A stretch of DNA of 64,000 nt from Rhodanobacter fulvus Jip2 (GTDB lineage Bacteria > Pseudomonadota > Gammaproteobacteria > Xanthomonadales > Rhodanobacteraceae), in the NCBI RefSeq assembly GCF_000264315.1, contig NZ_AJXU01000031.1:1-64000 (forward strand). The letters are read 5' to 3'. The first letter of the stretch is position 1. The number at the start of each line of letters is the position of its first letter. Position numbers and translations under genes: made by a program. The notes under the pieces are model-generated. The model made no database searches. It was not told where the DNA came from and saw only the letters and a list, made by a program, of their open reading frames with translations. Shown here in pieces: positions 48,611 to 57,680 of this stretch.

Positions 48611-49216
48611 GTGCAGATTCGGTCCATTTACTTGATGCTTTCGATCGCCGTCGCGCTGCCGACTTTGGCCGTCGCCCGCGATGCCATCACCGCAAACACC
48701 CACGCTCCCGCTTACACCGCGGACGACAAACTGATGCTGCCCGCCGACTATCGCGAATGGGTCTACCTGAGCTCGGGCCTGGGGATGAGTTACAGCGAGA
48801 AGGCGCCAAACAGCGACCCCGTGTTCGACAATACCTTCGTCAATCCGGAGAGCTACCGCGAGTTCCTCCGTACCGGCACCTGGCCCGACAAGACGCAGAT
48901 CGTGCTGGAACTGCGCGGTTCGACCAGCAACGGATCGATCAACCAGCACGGCCATTACCAGAAGGGCGACGTGCAAGGTGTCGAGGTGCATGTGAAAGAT
49001 ACCGCGCGCTTCAAGGGAGGCTGGGCCTTCTTCGGCTTCGATGGCGGCGCCGTCGCGGAAAAGATCCCCACGACCGCATCGTGTTATTCGTGCCACGCGG
49101 CCCACGGCGCGGTGGATACGACCTTCGTGCAGTTCTATCCGACCCTGCTGCCGATCGCGCGGCAGCACGCCACGCTCAGTGCGGCGTTTCTGAAGGAAGA
49201 AGGGATCATCAAATAG
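48611..49216 (+). CDS. Cytochrome P460 family c-type haem protein
   Basis: A 201-residue periplasmic protein with signal peptide (IYLMLSIAVALPTLAVA) and one haem c site CYSCH (Cys158, Cys161, His162). The domain matches the cytochrome P460 pattern: VFDNTFVNPESYREFLRTG, TQIVLELRGSTSNGSIN, VEVHVKDTARFKGGWAFFGFDGG. Characterised P460 cytochromes oxidise hydroxylamine/NO and carry a Lys-haem cross-link; whether this one does is not visible. The start is GTG 48611 behind GGGGGC; ATG 48635 is an alternative. Confidence 0.83.
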   Translation: MQIRSIYLMLSIAVALPTLAVARDAITANTHAPAYTADDKLMLPADYREWVYLSSGLGMSYSEKAPNSDPVFDNTFVNPESYREFLRTGTWPDKTQIVLELRGSTSNGSINQHGHYQKGDVQGVEVHVKDTARFKGGWAFFGFDGGAVAEKIPTTASCYSCHAAHGAVDTTFVQFYPTLLPIARQHATLSAAFLKEEGIIK

Positions 49217-49275
49217 GCACCGTGCAGAGCGGCGTTACGACAACGTCCGCCATCAACCGGTTCAGCGCCGCACCG

Positions 49276-50166
49276 CTAAAGCCGCGGCGACAGCGCCTGC
49301 ACAAAGTAGTCGGTTACGCGGTGCACGCGTGCCGATATGAAGCGACGTTGCGGCCAGACGACGCTGACGTCCCGGGTGCCCATCACAAAGTCGTTGAGTA
49401 TCGTGACGACGTCGGGATGCGCCAGTTCGTCGGCAAGCGACGCTCTCGTGAACATGCCGATACCCACGCCGGCCAGCACGCCCGTGCGTATCGCGTCGAC
49501 GCTGTTGGATGAAAAATTGCCACGCACGGGTACGTTGAACGGCCCTTCCGGACCGGTGAAGGGCCAGTGCGTCGACTCCACCATGCCTTCGTATACAAGG
49601 CAGTTGTGATCGATCAGGTCGGCGGGCGTCCTTGGCGTGCCCTTCAGCTCGAAATAGCGGCGTGACCCGACGCATACGAGGCTGGTGCTGCCTATGCGTC
49701 GCACCACGGCGTCGGGTTCGTTGACGGTGCCCACCCGTATCGTCAGGTCGATACGGTCTTCCACCATGTCGCGCGCGGCATCCGACAGGAGCAGCTCCAC
49801 CTTCAGCCCGGGATGGCGCGACAACAGCCCGGGTATGAGCGGAAGAACGTGGAGCCTGCCGAACGTCGAGGGCGCGGCGATCCGCATGCGCCCGGAGATA
49901 TCGAGGATGCTGCTGGTCAGCTCGTTGTCGGCCGCACCGATCTCGTCGAGCAGCGGCTTGGTGCGATCGAAATAACGCTGGCCCTGATCCGTCAGGGTCA
50001 CGCTGCGCGTACTTCGATTGAACAGCACCACGCCCAGGCGTTTCTCCAGCGCACCGATGGCCTTGCTGATGGCGGACTGGGAACTGCTGGTTCGCCGCGC
50101 GGCGGCGGAAAAGCCGCCCGCCTCCGCCACGGCAATAAAGGCGCTCAGTTCTTGAAACCTGTCCAT
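49276..50166 (-). CDS. LysR family transcriptional regulator
   Basis: A 296-residue LysR protein. The N-terminal winged helix (MDRFQELSAFIAVAEAGGFSAAARRTSSSQSAISKAI) is complete and the effector domain (about residues 90-296) is of normal length. It is divergent from an NAD(P)-binding oxidoreductase gene and an SDR gene, a classic LysR layout, and a T-N11-A dyad lies between them. It probably controls those two genes and itself; the effector is unknown. Confidence 0.92.
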   Translation of the reverse strand: MDRFQELSAFIAVAEAGGFSAAARRTSSSQSAISKAIGALEKRLGVVLFNRSTRSVTLTDQGQRYFDRTKPLLDEIGAADNELTSSILDISGRMRIAAPSTFGRLHVLPLIPGLLSRHPGLKVELLLSDAARDMVEDRIDLTIRVGTVNEPDAVVRRIGSTSLVCVGSRRYFELKGTPRTPADLIDHNCLVYEGMVESTHWPFTGPEGPFNVPVRGNFSSNSVDAIRTGVLAGVGIGMFTRASLADELAHPDVVTILNDFVMGTRDVSVVWPQRRFISARVHRVTDYFVQALSPRL

Positions 50167-50195
50167 CGCGCTCCCTCAGGCCGTACGGCCAATTG

Positions 50196-50210
50196 ATTCC
50201 AATACGGAAT
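50196..50210. promoter_or_regulatory. LysR-type T-N11-A dyad
   Basis: ATTCC-AATAC-GGAAT, a perfect 5-bp inverted repeat of the T-N11-A form, inside a wider CAATT(N13)AATTG dyad (50190-50212). It lies 30 bp upstream of the LysR start and 102 bp upstream of the oxidoreductase start, the usual place for a LysR site. Confidence 0.6.
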
Positions 50211-50311
50211 TGAGCTTATGAGAAATCGCCTGATTATCATTTCTTCCAGCGCTAATTACGATCTCTCCGCACTGCAGCAACAGCATTCCACCTTCCAACC
50301 GGAGAGACACC

Positions 50312-50911
50312 ATGCGTTACGCCATCATCGGCGCGGGTCAGATCGGCCAGGCCCTCGCCCACGCTTTTGCCCGCAAGAACATCGACGTTGCCGTGGCGAG
50401 CACACGCCCACCCGAAGCGATCGCCCCGCTCGCGAAGTCGATCGGCCCGACGGTCGCGCCCCGCTCGCTGAAGGACGCGCTGGAAGCGGACATCGTTTTC
50501 CTGGCGGTTCCCTTCTGGTCGCATCGGGATGTCGCGAAAGCGGTCGAAAGCTGGAGCGGCAAGATCGTCGTCGACGTGACCAATGCATACGGCGTGCCCC
50601 TGGAACAGCTCGACGGCCTGCCCTCTTCCGCCGTCATCGCCCGGGCCCTGCCGGGGGCGCGGCTGGTCAAGGGCTTCAACCACCTGCCGGCCGGCGTGCT
50701 GGCCGAAGACCCCTCGGTCAAGGGTGGAAGGCGGGTGGTTTTCCTGTCCAGCGACGACGACGCGGCGATAGCCCCGGTGGCCGCCCTGGCGGAGCAACTG
50801 GGCTATGCGCCGGTTGATCTGGGACGGCTCGACGAAGGCGGCGCGCTGGTCCAGGCCCGGGGCAACCGCTGGACCCAGCTTATTTTCCAGGACCTCATCA
50901 AATTCGATTGA
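50312..50911 (+). CDS. F420-dependent NADP reductase-like oxidoreductase
   Basis: A 199-residue Rossmann-fold protein. It begins with the nucleotide motif MRYAIIGAGQIGQALAHAF and VAVASTRPPEA, and continues with LVKGFNHLPAGVL and a C-terminal ALVQARGNRWTQLIFQDL. It resembles NADPH-dependent F420 reductase/NADP oxidoreductase coenzyme F420-dependent proteins (ProC-like N-terminus). Xanthomonads are not known to make F420, so the partner is probably different. The start follows GGAGAGACACC. It is likely cotranscribed with the SDR gene (87-bp gap). Confidence 0.82.
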   Translation: MRYAIIGAGQIGQALAHAFARKNIDVAVASTRPPEAIAPLAKSIGPTVAPRSLKDALEADIVFLAVPFWSHRDVAKAVESWSGKIVVDVTNAYGVPLEQLDGLPSSAVIARALPGARLVKGFNHLPAGVLAEDPSVKGGRRVVFLSSDDDAAIAPVAALAEQLGYAPVDLGRLDEGGALVQARGNRWTQLIFQDLIKFD

Positions 50912-50998
50912 ACGCTCGATCGAGCGGCGTTGCATCCCGTCGCGCCGTACTTCCGGCGCGCTCAAAAACGGCGCGCTCGCAAACCCAAGGAATCCATC

Positions 50999-51793
50999 AT
51001 GAAAATCGATCTTACGGGCCGCAAGGCCGTGGTTACCGGCTCCACCGCGGGCATCGGCCGCGCCATTGCCGAGGGGCTGGCGCTTGCCGGGGCCGCGGTC
51101 GTCATCAATGGCCGCACTGAGGAACGGGTCGCCTCGGCGCTGCGCGAGCTGCGCGCGAAATTTCCCGATGCAGAGTTTGTGGGCGTCACCGCCGACCTGG
51201 CCACGCCGGAAGGCTCGGCGGTGCTGGTGGCGCAGGTGCCCGACGCCGACATCCTGGTCAACAACGTGGGCACGGCGCACCTCAACAACTTCTTCGACCA
51301 GAGCGACGACGAATGGCTCGACCTGTTCCAGCTCAACGTCATGAGCGGCGTGCGCGCCGCCCGCCATTACGTGCCGAAAATGGTGGCACGAGGACGTGGG
51401 CGCGTGGTGTTCATCAGCAGCGAGTCCGGGCTCAACATCCCCAAGGAGATGATCGATTACGGCGTCACCAAGACCGCGATGCTGGGCGTTTCGAGAGGTC
51501 TGGCCGAACTGGTGGCCGGAACCGGCGTCACCGTCAACGCGGTACTGCCCGGCCCCACGAACTCGGAGATCCTGTCGAACTGGATGCAGGGGACGGCGCG
51601 GGAGCAAGGCATTACGCAGGACCAGGCCGAGCAGCAATTCCTGGAGACCCAGCGCCCGACGACTCTGATCAAGCGCTTCGCGACCACGGAAGAAGTCGCC
51701 AACATGGTCGTCTATGTCTGCTCCGACCAGGCATCGGCCACCACCGGCGCGGCCTTGCGCGTCGACGGCGGTGTCGTGCGGTCCATCGCCTGA
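50999..51793 (+). CDS. Short-chain dehydrogenase/reductase
   Basis: A 264-residue SDR. Cofactor site VVTGSTAGIGRAIAEG with NGRTEERV (Arg after strand 2, favouring NADP), NNVG (LVNNVGTAH), catalytic Ser in FISSESG and YxxxK in DYGVTKTAML. It ends TGAALRVDGGVVRSIA. Substrate unknown. Second gene of the LysR-linked unit. The 71 bp after its stop, before the YgjP-like gene end, hold no clear terminator. Confidence 0.9.
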   Translation: MKIDLTGRKAVVTGSTAGIGRAIAEGLALAGAAVVINGRTEERVASALRELRAKFPDAEFVGVTADLATPEGSAVLVAQVPDADILVNNVGTAHLNNFFDQSDDEWLDLFQLNVMSGVRAARHYVPKMVARGRGRVVFISSESGLNIPKEMIDYGVTKTAMLGVSRGLAELVAGTGVTVNAVLPGPTNSEILSNWMQGTAREQGITQDQAEQQFLETQRPTTLIKRFATTEEVANMVVYVCSDQASATTGAALRVDGGVVRSIA

Positions 51794-51863
51794 GGACGCA
51801 CTCGCACGGCGTGGGTGCAGTCGGCCGCCAACACGCTGGTCGGTCGACTTGCCCTGCGTCGAA

Positions 51864-52646
51864 TCAGTCGGCCACGTCCCCGATCAGCCGGTCCAGCTCG
51901 GCTTTCAAGACCGCCCCGTGCTGCCGCAGCCAGGCGCGCTGTTCGCGCCAATCCGGGAACAGGTTTTCCACCTGCGTCCAGAACCGTGGCGAATGGTTGC
52001 GTACCTTCAGGTGACACAGCTCGTGCGCCAGTACGTAGCGCAGCGCGGCCGGTGGCGCCAGGGCCAGCGCCAGGTCCAGGTTGATGCGGTCGCGGGTGTC
52101 CAGGCTACCCCACAGGCTTTTCATGGGACGGATGCGCAGCGACGTGGGCGCCAGCCCCAGTTGCGGCACGTAGCCCGCCATCCAGCGCGACACGTCGCGG
52201 CGGATCTGCGCTTCCAGGTGCGAGGCCAGCAGGCCGCGCGCGATCGGCAGCGCGCGGGTGTGCGGGCGCGGGATCACCAGGGTCAGCCCTTCGGCATGCG
52301 ACTCGATCTTGGGGTAGCTGCCTTCGGCCCAGTCCAGCTCGACCAGCTCGCCGCGCAGCGGGAACGTACATGGATAGCCCAGCCGCAGCGGCGGCAGCGG
52401 CTTCACCATCAGGTTCAGCTCATCGAGCTTCAGCTCCAGCCATTCGGCGTGGCTGCGCAGAAAGGCGCTGACCTGGGCCGGATGGGTACCGTGCGGATAG
52501 GTGACGCGGGCGCCCTTCGGCGTGACCGTGAGGCGCAGCCGGCGGGCGCGCGGATGCGCAGTCTTCAGCACGCGGATGATGCGCCCGCCTACCGTCGACA
52601 ATTCCAGCCAATCGCCTTCCAGATGCTGCGCCATGACCTCGCCCAT
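51864..52646 (-). CDS. YgjP/DUF45-type zinc metalloprotease
   Basis: A 260-residue protein of the M48-like YgjP/SprT-related group. The zinc site is ALRYVLAHELCHLKVRNHSPRFW (HELCH with a third His seven residues on), near residue 215. The N-terminal part is beta-rich (RARRLRLTVTPKGARVTYP), and PMKSLWGSLDTRDRINLDLAL is typical of the family. It is probably cytoplasmic; substrate unknown. ATG 52646 is used; ATG 52634 is possible. Confidence 0.85.
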   Translation of the reverse strand: MGEVMAQHLEGDWLELSTVGGRIIRVLKTAHPRARRLRLTVTPKGARVTYPHGTHPAQVSAFLRSHAEWLELKLDELNLMVKPLPPLRLGYPCTFPLRGELVELDWAEGSYPKIESHAEGLTLVIPRPHTRALPIARGLLASHLEAQIRRDVSRWMAGYVPQLGLAPTSLRIRPMKSLWGSLDTRDRINLDLALALAPPAALRYVLAHELCHLKVRNHSPRFWTQVENLFPDWREQRAWLRQHGAVLKAELDRLIGDVAD

Positions 52647-52768
52647 TGCCTGATCGCCTTGCCCGCCGGTGGCGGATCGTGGGCGCTGCCCGTCCGCCAA
52701 GCTTCCACTTACCGCCGGCCGGCCGCAAGCACGGAACGCGCGTCAGTGCGTCGCAGCGTGACGCCGGT

Positions 52769-53686
52769 TCAGCTGTCGGCCGGGCGCGGCAGGCCGAACC
52801 ATTCCTCCAGCTTGCCCAGCAACCGCTCCAGCTCCAGCGTCAGCAGGGCGAAACTGGCGTCCATCTCGGCGTGGGCGTCCTGCTGGCTGTCGCCCAGCTC
52901 GTCCATCACCACGTCCAGGAATTTCAGCTTGCGGATCACCAGATCCTCGCCCAGCACGAAGCTGATGCGGTCATCGAAGGTCAGCCCCAGCATGAACACC
53001 TGCTTGCCGTTGCGCAGGTGCTCCTTCACTTCCTCGGCGTCCAGCTCCTGCCGGCGGCAGCGCGCGATGGCGCCGGTGGCGGTGGCCGGGTCGCGCAGTT
53101 CGCATTCGTCGCCCAGCGCCAGGCCGGCCGGCAGGTTGCCGGTGGAGAGCCAGTCGGTCATCAGCACGCGCGGGCCTTCCTCCGGCGCCAGCGGCACGGC
53201 GGGGAAACTGCCCAGCGCCTCGCGCACCTGGGTCAACGCGTTCTCGGCCGACTTGCGGCTGGAGGTATCCAACACCAGCCAGCCGTTTTTCTTGTCCACG
53301 TAGGCGGCCATGCGCGAGTTGCGCACGAAGGCGCGCGGCAGCAGTTCGGTCAGCAGATCCTCCTTGATTCGCTTGCGCTCGCGGCCACCGACCTTGCGGC
53401 CTTCTTCTTCGGCGATCTTCTGCACCTTGCGATGCAGCTCGTCGTTGATCACGGCGGCCGGCAGCAACTTGTCCTCGCCGCCCACGGTAACCAGGGTGCA
53501 TTGCTTGACGCTGTGCGTCAGCGGCTCGCCCTCGCCGCGGCCCACCGGCGGCACGAAGCCGCGGGTGAACATTTCCAGCGGGCCGCAGGGGCGCAGGCGA
53601 TGCTCGGCCAGGGCGTCGTCGAGGCGGTCGAGATCAGTGGCTACGGCGGGGGAAAAGCGGAACAGCGTGAGATTGCGGAAAAACAT
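52769..53686 (-). CDS. rdgC: Recombination-associated protein RdgC
   Basis: A 305-residue ring-shaped, non-specific DNA-binding protein that limits RecA activity and affects fork repair. Clear family features: MFFRNLTLFRF start, LRPCGPLEMFTRGFVPPVG, EVKEHLRNGKQVFMLGLTFDDRISFVL, and a C-terminal helix. Length is normal. It lies 122 bp upstream of the YgjP-like gene, same strand; a REP-like pair separates it from the aminotransferase gene. Confidence 0.95.
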   Translation of the reverse strand: MFFRNLTLFRFSPAVATDLDRLDDALAEHRLRPCGPLEMFTRGFVPPVGRGEGEPLTHSVKQCTLVTVGGEDKLLPAAVINDELHRKVQKIAEEEGRKVGGRERKRIKEDLLTELLPRAFVRNSRMAAYVDKKNGWLVLDTSSRKSAENALTQVREALGSFPAVPLAPEEGPRVLMTDWLSTGNLPAGLALGDECELRDPATATGAIARCRRQELDAEEVKEHLRNGKQVFMLGLTFDDRISFVLGEDLVIRKLKFLDVVMDELGDSQQDAHAEMDASFALLTLELERLLGKLEEWFGLPRPADS

Positions 53687-53710
53687 TCAATGTCCGGATC
53701 GGTGCGGTGA

Positions 53711-53789
53711 TGTGGGAGCGACTTCAGTCGCGATGCTCTTGCTCTGAGGCTGAAAAGCAAAAAGCATCGCGGCTGAAGCCGCTCCCACA
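53711..53789. repeat. REP-like inverted pair
   Basis: Arms TGTGGGAGCGACTTCAGTCGCGATGC (53711-53736) and its partner with CGGCTGAAGCCG (53764-53789) are complementary except for compensated changes in the inner palindrome. Same family as 26.19-26.26 kb. It lies between tyrB (ending at 53806) and rdgC, both leftward, so it could act as a terminator or an mRNA-stabilising hairpin. Confidence 0.85.
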
Positions 53790-53805
53790 GGGTTTTGGCA
53801 AGGTA

Positions 53806-55011
53806 TCAGCTGACCGCGGCGATGGCGGCCACCACGGCATCCAGGTTGGCCCGGTTCAGCGCGGCCACGCAGATGCGGCCGCTGGTCAGCGCGTAGATGG
53901 CGAAATCCTCGCGCAGGCGCTCGACCTGGGCCTTGCTCAGCCCGGAGTACGAGAACATGCCTGCCTGACGGTTGATGAAGTCGAACTGCGGCAAACCCGC
54001 CTCCGCCAAACCATCGACCAGGCCCGCGCGCATCTCGTGGATGCGCGTGCGCATGCCGCCCAGCTCTTCTTCCCACGACGCGCGCAACTCGGGATTGCCC
54101 AGCACGCCGGCCACCAGGTACGCACCGTGAGCGGCGGGGCTGGAGTAGATCGAGCGGATGGTGGTCTTGATGCGCGACAGCACCCGCGCGGCCTCGTCGC
54201 GGTCACGGCCGACCATGCTGATCGCACCCACGCGCTCGCCGTACAGCGAGAACGACTTGGAGTACGAGTTGGCCACCACGAACGCTTCGATACCGGACGC
54301 GGCCAGCAGCCGGATTGCGGTGGCGTCGGCGTCCAGGCCCTTGTCGAAACCCTGGTAGGCGGCGTCGACGAAGGGCAGCAGCTTGCGCTCCTTCATCAGT
54401 TCAATCGCCTGCTGCCACTGCGCCGCGTCCAGGTCCACGCCGGTGGGGTTGTGGCAGCAGGCGTGCAGCAGCACCACGGTACCTGGCTCAAGCTTGCCCA
54501 GATCCTCCAGCATGCCGGCGAAATCCAGGCCGTGGGTGCCCTTGTCGTAATAGCGGTATTCCAGCAGCTCGAACCCGGCGGTGCGGAACACCACGTGGTG
54601 GTTGCCCCAGCTGGGGTTGCTGATGGCGATCTTGGCGCCGGCGCCGGCGCCGGCGGTCTGCTTCAGCAGATCGGCGGCCACGCGCAAGGCGGCGCTGCCG
54701 CCGATGGTCTGCGCGGTGGCCACGCGGCCTTCGGCCAGCAGCGGCGAATCGGCGCCGAACAGCAATTGCTGGGTCAGCTCGTTGTAGGCCTTCAACCCGT
54801 TGATGGGCAGATATCCGCGGGGATTTTCCGCTTTCGCCAAGGTCTGCTCGACATCGCGCACCGCTTTCATCAGCGGAATCTTGCCCTGCTCGTCGCAATA
54901 GATGCCCACGCCAAGATTGATCTTGCCCGGGCGCGGATCGGCCACGAAGGCCTCGGTCAGGCCCAGGATCGGATCGCCTGGAGCCATTTCAACGGATGCA
55001 AAGAAAGACAC
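53806..55011 (-). CDS. tyrB: Aromatic/aspartate aminotransferase
   Basis: A 401-residue class I PLP aminotransferase. DPILGLTEAFVADPRPGKINLGVGIY start, NPSWGNHHVVF, ACCHNPTGVDL, PFVDAAYQGF, PLP lysine in NSYSKSFSLYGERVG, and the substrate Arg near NRQAGMFSYSGL. The patches read closer to TyrB than AspC as I recall them, but the split is uncertain. GTG 55011 with GAGGG 8 nt upstream is the best start; the longer upstream frame crosses the promoter region. It is divergent from the DUF465 gene (223 bp). Confidence 0.9.
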   Translation of the reverse strand: MSFFASVEMAPGDPILGLTEAFVADPRPGKINLGVGIYCDEQGKIPLMKAVRDVEQTLAKAENPRGYLPINGLKAYNELTQQLLFGADSPLLAEGRVATAQTIGGSAALRVAADLLKQTAGAGAGAKIAISNPSWGNHHVVFRTAGFELLEYRYYDKGTHGLDFAGMLEDLGKLEPGTVVLLHACCHNPTGVDLDAAQWQQAIELMKERKLLPFVDAAYQGFDKGLDADATAIRLLAASGIEAFVVANSYSKSFSLYGERVGAISMVGRDRDEAARVLSRIKTTIRSIYSSPAAHGAYLVAGVLGNPELRASWEEELGGMRTRIHEMRAGLVDGLAEAGLPQFDFINRQAGMFSYSGLSKAQVERLREDFAIYALTSGRICVAALNRANLDAVVAAIAAVS

Positions 55012-55234
55012 GAGCAGCCCTCTGGTAAATGGTGGAATGATCAAAACCCGCGGTTGGACTCCAGCACCGCTTGCCGCGGCGCCCGGGATGCATGCCGGCA
55101 GGCCATCGCGCACTTTACTGCTTTGCACCATGACTTGTCCCGTGACCGGCCCGCGCCGCGGCTGGTCAGATACTGACCAGCCGCGCACAGCGGCGCTACA
55201 CTTGCCAACTTCTCCACTTGTCACCGGCCCCGCC

Positions 55235-55441
55235 ATGCAGGTTCAGGATCACGCTGAAATCGCCCACTTGCTCGCCGAGTTGCGGATGGAGCATCGCGAT
55301 CTCGACGCGGCGATCGAACAGCTGGCCACCACGCTGGGCCGTGACGAACTGCAGCTGACCCGGCTGAAGAAACGCAAGCTGCTGCTGAAGGATCACATCT
55401 CCCGCCTGGAGAGCAAGCTGATCCCCGATCTGGACGCCTGA
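55235..55441 (+). CDS. DUF465 (YdcH-like) small coiled-coil protein
   Basis: A 68-residue protein with two helices and the DUF465 pattern: LLAELRMEHRDLDAAIEQL, then LTRLKKRKLLLKDHISRLE. Such proteins are helical hairpins similar to SlyX, of unknown role. The ATG at 55235 gives the family length. The GNAT gene follows 37 bp downstream. Confidence 0.85.
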   Translation: MQVQDHAEIAHLLAELRMEHRDLDAAIEQLATTLGRDELQLTRLKKRKLLLKDHISRLESKLIPDLDA

Positions 55442-55478
55442 CCGCAGCGACTTTCCCTGCGCCCGCTGGAACCCACCA

Positions 55479-56081
55479 ATGACGACTCCCGCCCCGACCC
55501 GCCTGCAGGACGACCACGTCGTGCTGGAGCCCCTGAGCCTGGATCACGTACCCGCCCTGGAGGCCGCCGCCGCCGACGGCGCGCTGTGGAACCTGTGGTT
55601 CACCGGCGTGCCTGCACCCGGCGAGACGCAGGCCTATGTGGAAAAAGGCCTGCTCGGCCAGGCGGAAGGCCGGATGCTGCCGTTCGCCATCCGCGAGAAA
55701 AGCAGCGGCGAGATCGTCGGCACCACGCGTTACTACGATATCGTGCCCGAGCTGCCGCGACTGGCCATCGGCTACACCTGGTACGCAAGGCGCTGGCAGA
55801 AAAGCCACCTCAACACCGCCTGCAAGCGCTTGCTGTTGCAGCACGCGTTCGAGGTCATCGGCGCCGTGGCGGTGGAGTTCCACACCGACCTCCGCAACCT
55901 CGATTCACAACGCGCCATCGAACGCTTGGGCGCCCGCCGCGAAGGCGTGCTGCGCGCGCACAAGCGCCGCCGCGACGGCAGCCTGCGCGACACCGTCTGC
56001 TACAGCGTGCTGGCTACGGAATGGGCCGACGTGAATCGCTGGCTGGATTTGCGGTTGGGGCGGTTGAGTAGCGGGCGGTAA
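55479..56081 (+). CDS. GNAT family N-acetyltransferase (RimJ/RimL-like)
   Basis: A 200-residue acetyltransferase. It begins with the RimJ/RimL-like pattern RLQDDHVVLEPLSLDHVPAL, then FAIREKSSGEIVGTTRYYDI, and LAIGYTWYARRWQKSHLNTACKRLLLQHAFE, which replaces the usual Q/RxxGxG/A acetyl-CoA loop with a WQKSHLN variant known in this subgroup. It ends with NLDSQRAIERLGARREGVLRAH. Substrate unknown; amino groups of proteins or small molecules are possible. Confidence 0.87.
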   Translation: MTTPAPTRLQDDHVVLEPLSLDHVPALEAAAADGALWNLWFTGVPAPGETQAYVEKGLLGQAEGRMLPFAIREKSSGEIVGTTRYYDIVPELPRLAIGYTWYARRWQKSHLNTACKRLLLQHAFEVIGAVAVEFHTDLRNLDSQRAIERLGARREGVLRAHKRRRDGSLRDTVCYSVLATEWADVNRWLDLRLGRLSSGR

Positions 56082-56089
56082 GAGCGGCC

Positions 56090-56215
56090 CCCTTCCGCCC
56101 TTCGGGCACCTTCCCCCGCAAGCGGGGGAAGGAAGCTGGCTAGTACGAGGAGTCCGATCGCTCCCTTCCCCCGTCCCACGGGGGAAGGTGCCCGAAGGGC
56201 GGATGGGGGTGCTCC
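56090..56215. repeat. CTTCCCCC/GGGGGAAG palindromic repeat pair
   Basis: The left unit (CCGCCCTTCGGGCACCTTCCCCCGC/GCGGGGGAAGGAAG) and the right unit (CCCTTCCCCCG/CGGGGGAAGGTGCCCGAAGGGCGGATGGGGGTGCT) are opposed, forming a long imperfect inverted repeat. It shares the GGTGCCCGA..GGGCGGATGGGGGTGCT tail with the element at 36.1 kb. It fills the gap between the convergent GNAT and pssA genes. Confidence 0.85.
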
Positions 56216-56224
56216 AGAAAACCC

Positions 56225-57640
56225 TCAAAGCAACCGATTCACCAACCGATCCAGTCGCGTGCGATTGAGCCGCCGCAGATGCTTGCGCACGACCGCTGGA
56301 TACCGGCGCGGGCTTTCCAGTGCGTGGTAATCGGACAGCCGCGTGGCGTGCTTTTGCAGCGCGGCCCATTCGGCCTGATGCCGGGCATGCAGCAGCCGCT
56401 GCGGGTCGCGCAGCAGCAGGCCGTTTTCCAGGTCCAGCGCCCAGGCGCGCGGATTGAGGTTGTTACCGGTGAGCACGGCCATGTCGTCATCCACGAACAG
56501 GCCTTTCAGGTGGTAGCTGTTGCTGCCGTGGCGCCACAGGTGGATGTTGAGCTGGCCGCTGTCGATCTGCCGCCGATGCGCGCGGGCAAACCGGCGCAGG
56601 TTGTTTTCGTAGAGGTAGGGCAGCAGGCCGATGGTCTTGAACGGCTGCTCGGGCGGGATGTAGAAATCGTTGGCGGTCTTGTCGCCCACCATCAGGTGGA
56701 TTTCACAGCCGCGACGCAGCAGTTGCCCCAGCACCGCCCGCACCGGGCGCGGCAGGTTGAAGTACGGCGTCAGCAGGATCACTCGCTCGCGGGCGCCGCG
56801 CAGCACGGCCAGCAAGGTGTCGTTGAGCGCGTTGTCGGTGCGGCCGAAACCCAGCAGCGGCGTCACCGCCACCTCACCGTCGCCCAGGCTGTCGTCGGGA
56901 ACGGCGTAGGCCGCCTGATGCAGCGACTGGCGCAGGTCGCGGATGGCCGGCTGCAGCGCCTTCGTGGTCGGCGCCTCACCGCTGTTCAACCGGCATACGG
57001 CGGGGCTGGCGACAAACTGCCGCTCGACGAAGCCGACCATCGCGTCGGCCAGTTTCGCGTCGCGGAACAGGTGGTAGCGGTCCAGTCGGTAGCGGCCGTG
57101 ACAGGCGAGGTAGACATCGTTGAGACTGGCGCCGCTGTACAGCACGCTGTCATCGATGACGAAGCCTTTCAGGTGCAGCACGCCAAACAACTCGCGGTTC
57201 TGCACCGGCACGCCGTAGATGGCCACGCCCGGCCCCAGGCGCCTGGCGTATTCCCGATACATGCCCGCGTTGCCTTCGCTTTTCTGCTTGCCGATCAGGC
57301 CGCGGCGGGCGCGATGCCAGTCGACGAACACGGAGATTTCCAGGGCCGGATGGCGCGCTTTCGCCGCGTACAACGCCTCGAGGATCTCGCGGCCACCATC
57401 GTCGTCCTGCAGGTACAGCGTCACCAACACGATGCGGCGGGTGGCCTGGGCGATGTGCTGCAGCAACGTGCGGCGAAACGCGGCGGCATCGTCCAGCACC
57501 GCGATGGCGCTGGCCGGCACGGCGAAAAAAGGCAGCGCATCGAGCGGGTCGGCGCGCTTGCGGCGGAACGGCAGCATGCGTCGCGCCATCCGGCCGGGGG
57601 CTTTCAGCAAGGTGGTTTTCGAAGGCATGCGCTTGATCAT
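56225..57640 (-). CDS. pssA: Phosphatidylserine synthase, PLD type
   Basis: A 471-residue CDP-diacylglycerol-serine O-phosphatidyltransferase, the first step to phosphatidylethanolamine. It matches E. coli PssA closely as I recall it: DDGGREILEALYAAK, FVDWHRARRG, two HKD motifs (HLKGFVIDDSVLYSGAS and YHLKGLFVDDDMAVLTGNN), and GDKTANDFYIPPEQPFK. It acts at the membrane surface. The start is uncertain: ATG 57640 (MIKRMPSK), 57652 and 57628 are all possible; codons further upstream run into a terminator and are not coding. Confidence 0.93.
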   Translation of the reverse strand: MIKRMPSKTTLLKAPGRMARRMLPFRRKRADPLDALPFFAVPASAIAVLDDAAAFRRTLLQHIAQATRRIVLVTLYLQDDDGGREILEALYAAKARHPALEISVFVDWHRARRGLIGKQKSEGNAGMYREYARRLGPGVAIYGVPVQNRELFGVLHLKGFVIDDSVLYSGASLNDVYLACHGRYRLDRYHLFRDAKLADAMVGFVERQFVASPAVCRLNSGEAPTTKALQPAIRDLRQSLHQAAYAVPDDSLGDGEVAVTPLLGFGRTDNALNDTLLAVLRGARERVILLTPYFNLPRPVRAVLGQLLRRGCEIHLMVGDKTANDFYIPPEQPFKTIGLLPYLYENNLRRFARAHRRQIDSGQLNIHLWRHGSNSYHLKGLFVDDDMAVLTGNNLNPRAWALDLENGLLLRDPQRLLHARHQAEWAALQKHATRLSDYHALESPRRYPAVVRKHLRRLNRTRLDRLVNRLL

Positions 57641-57680
57641 GCCGGCCATCATCGCAAACCCGCGTGTACGCGCCGGCGTG

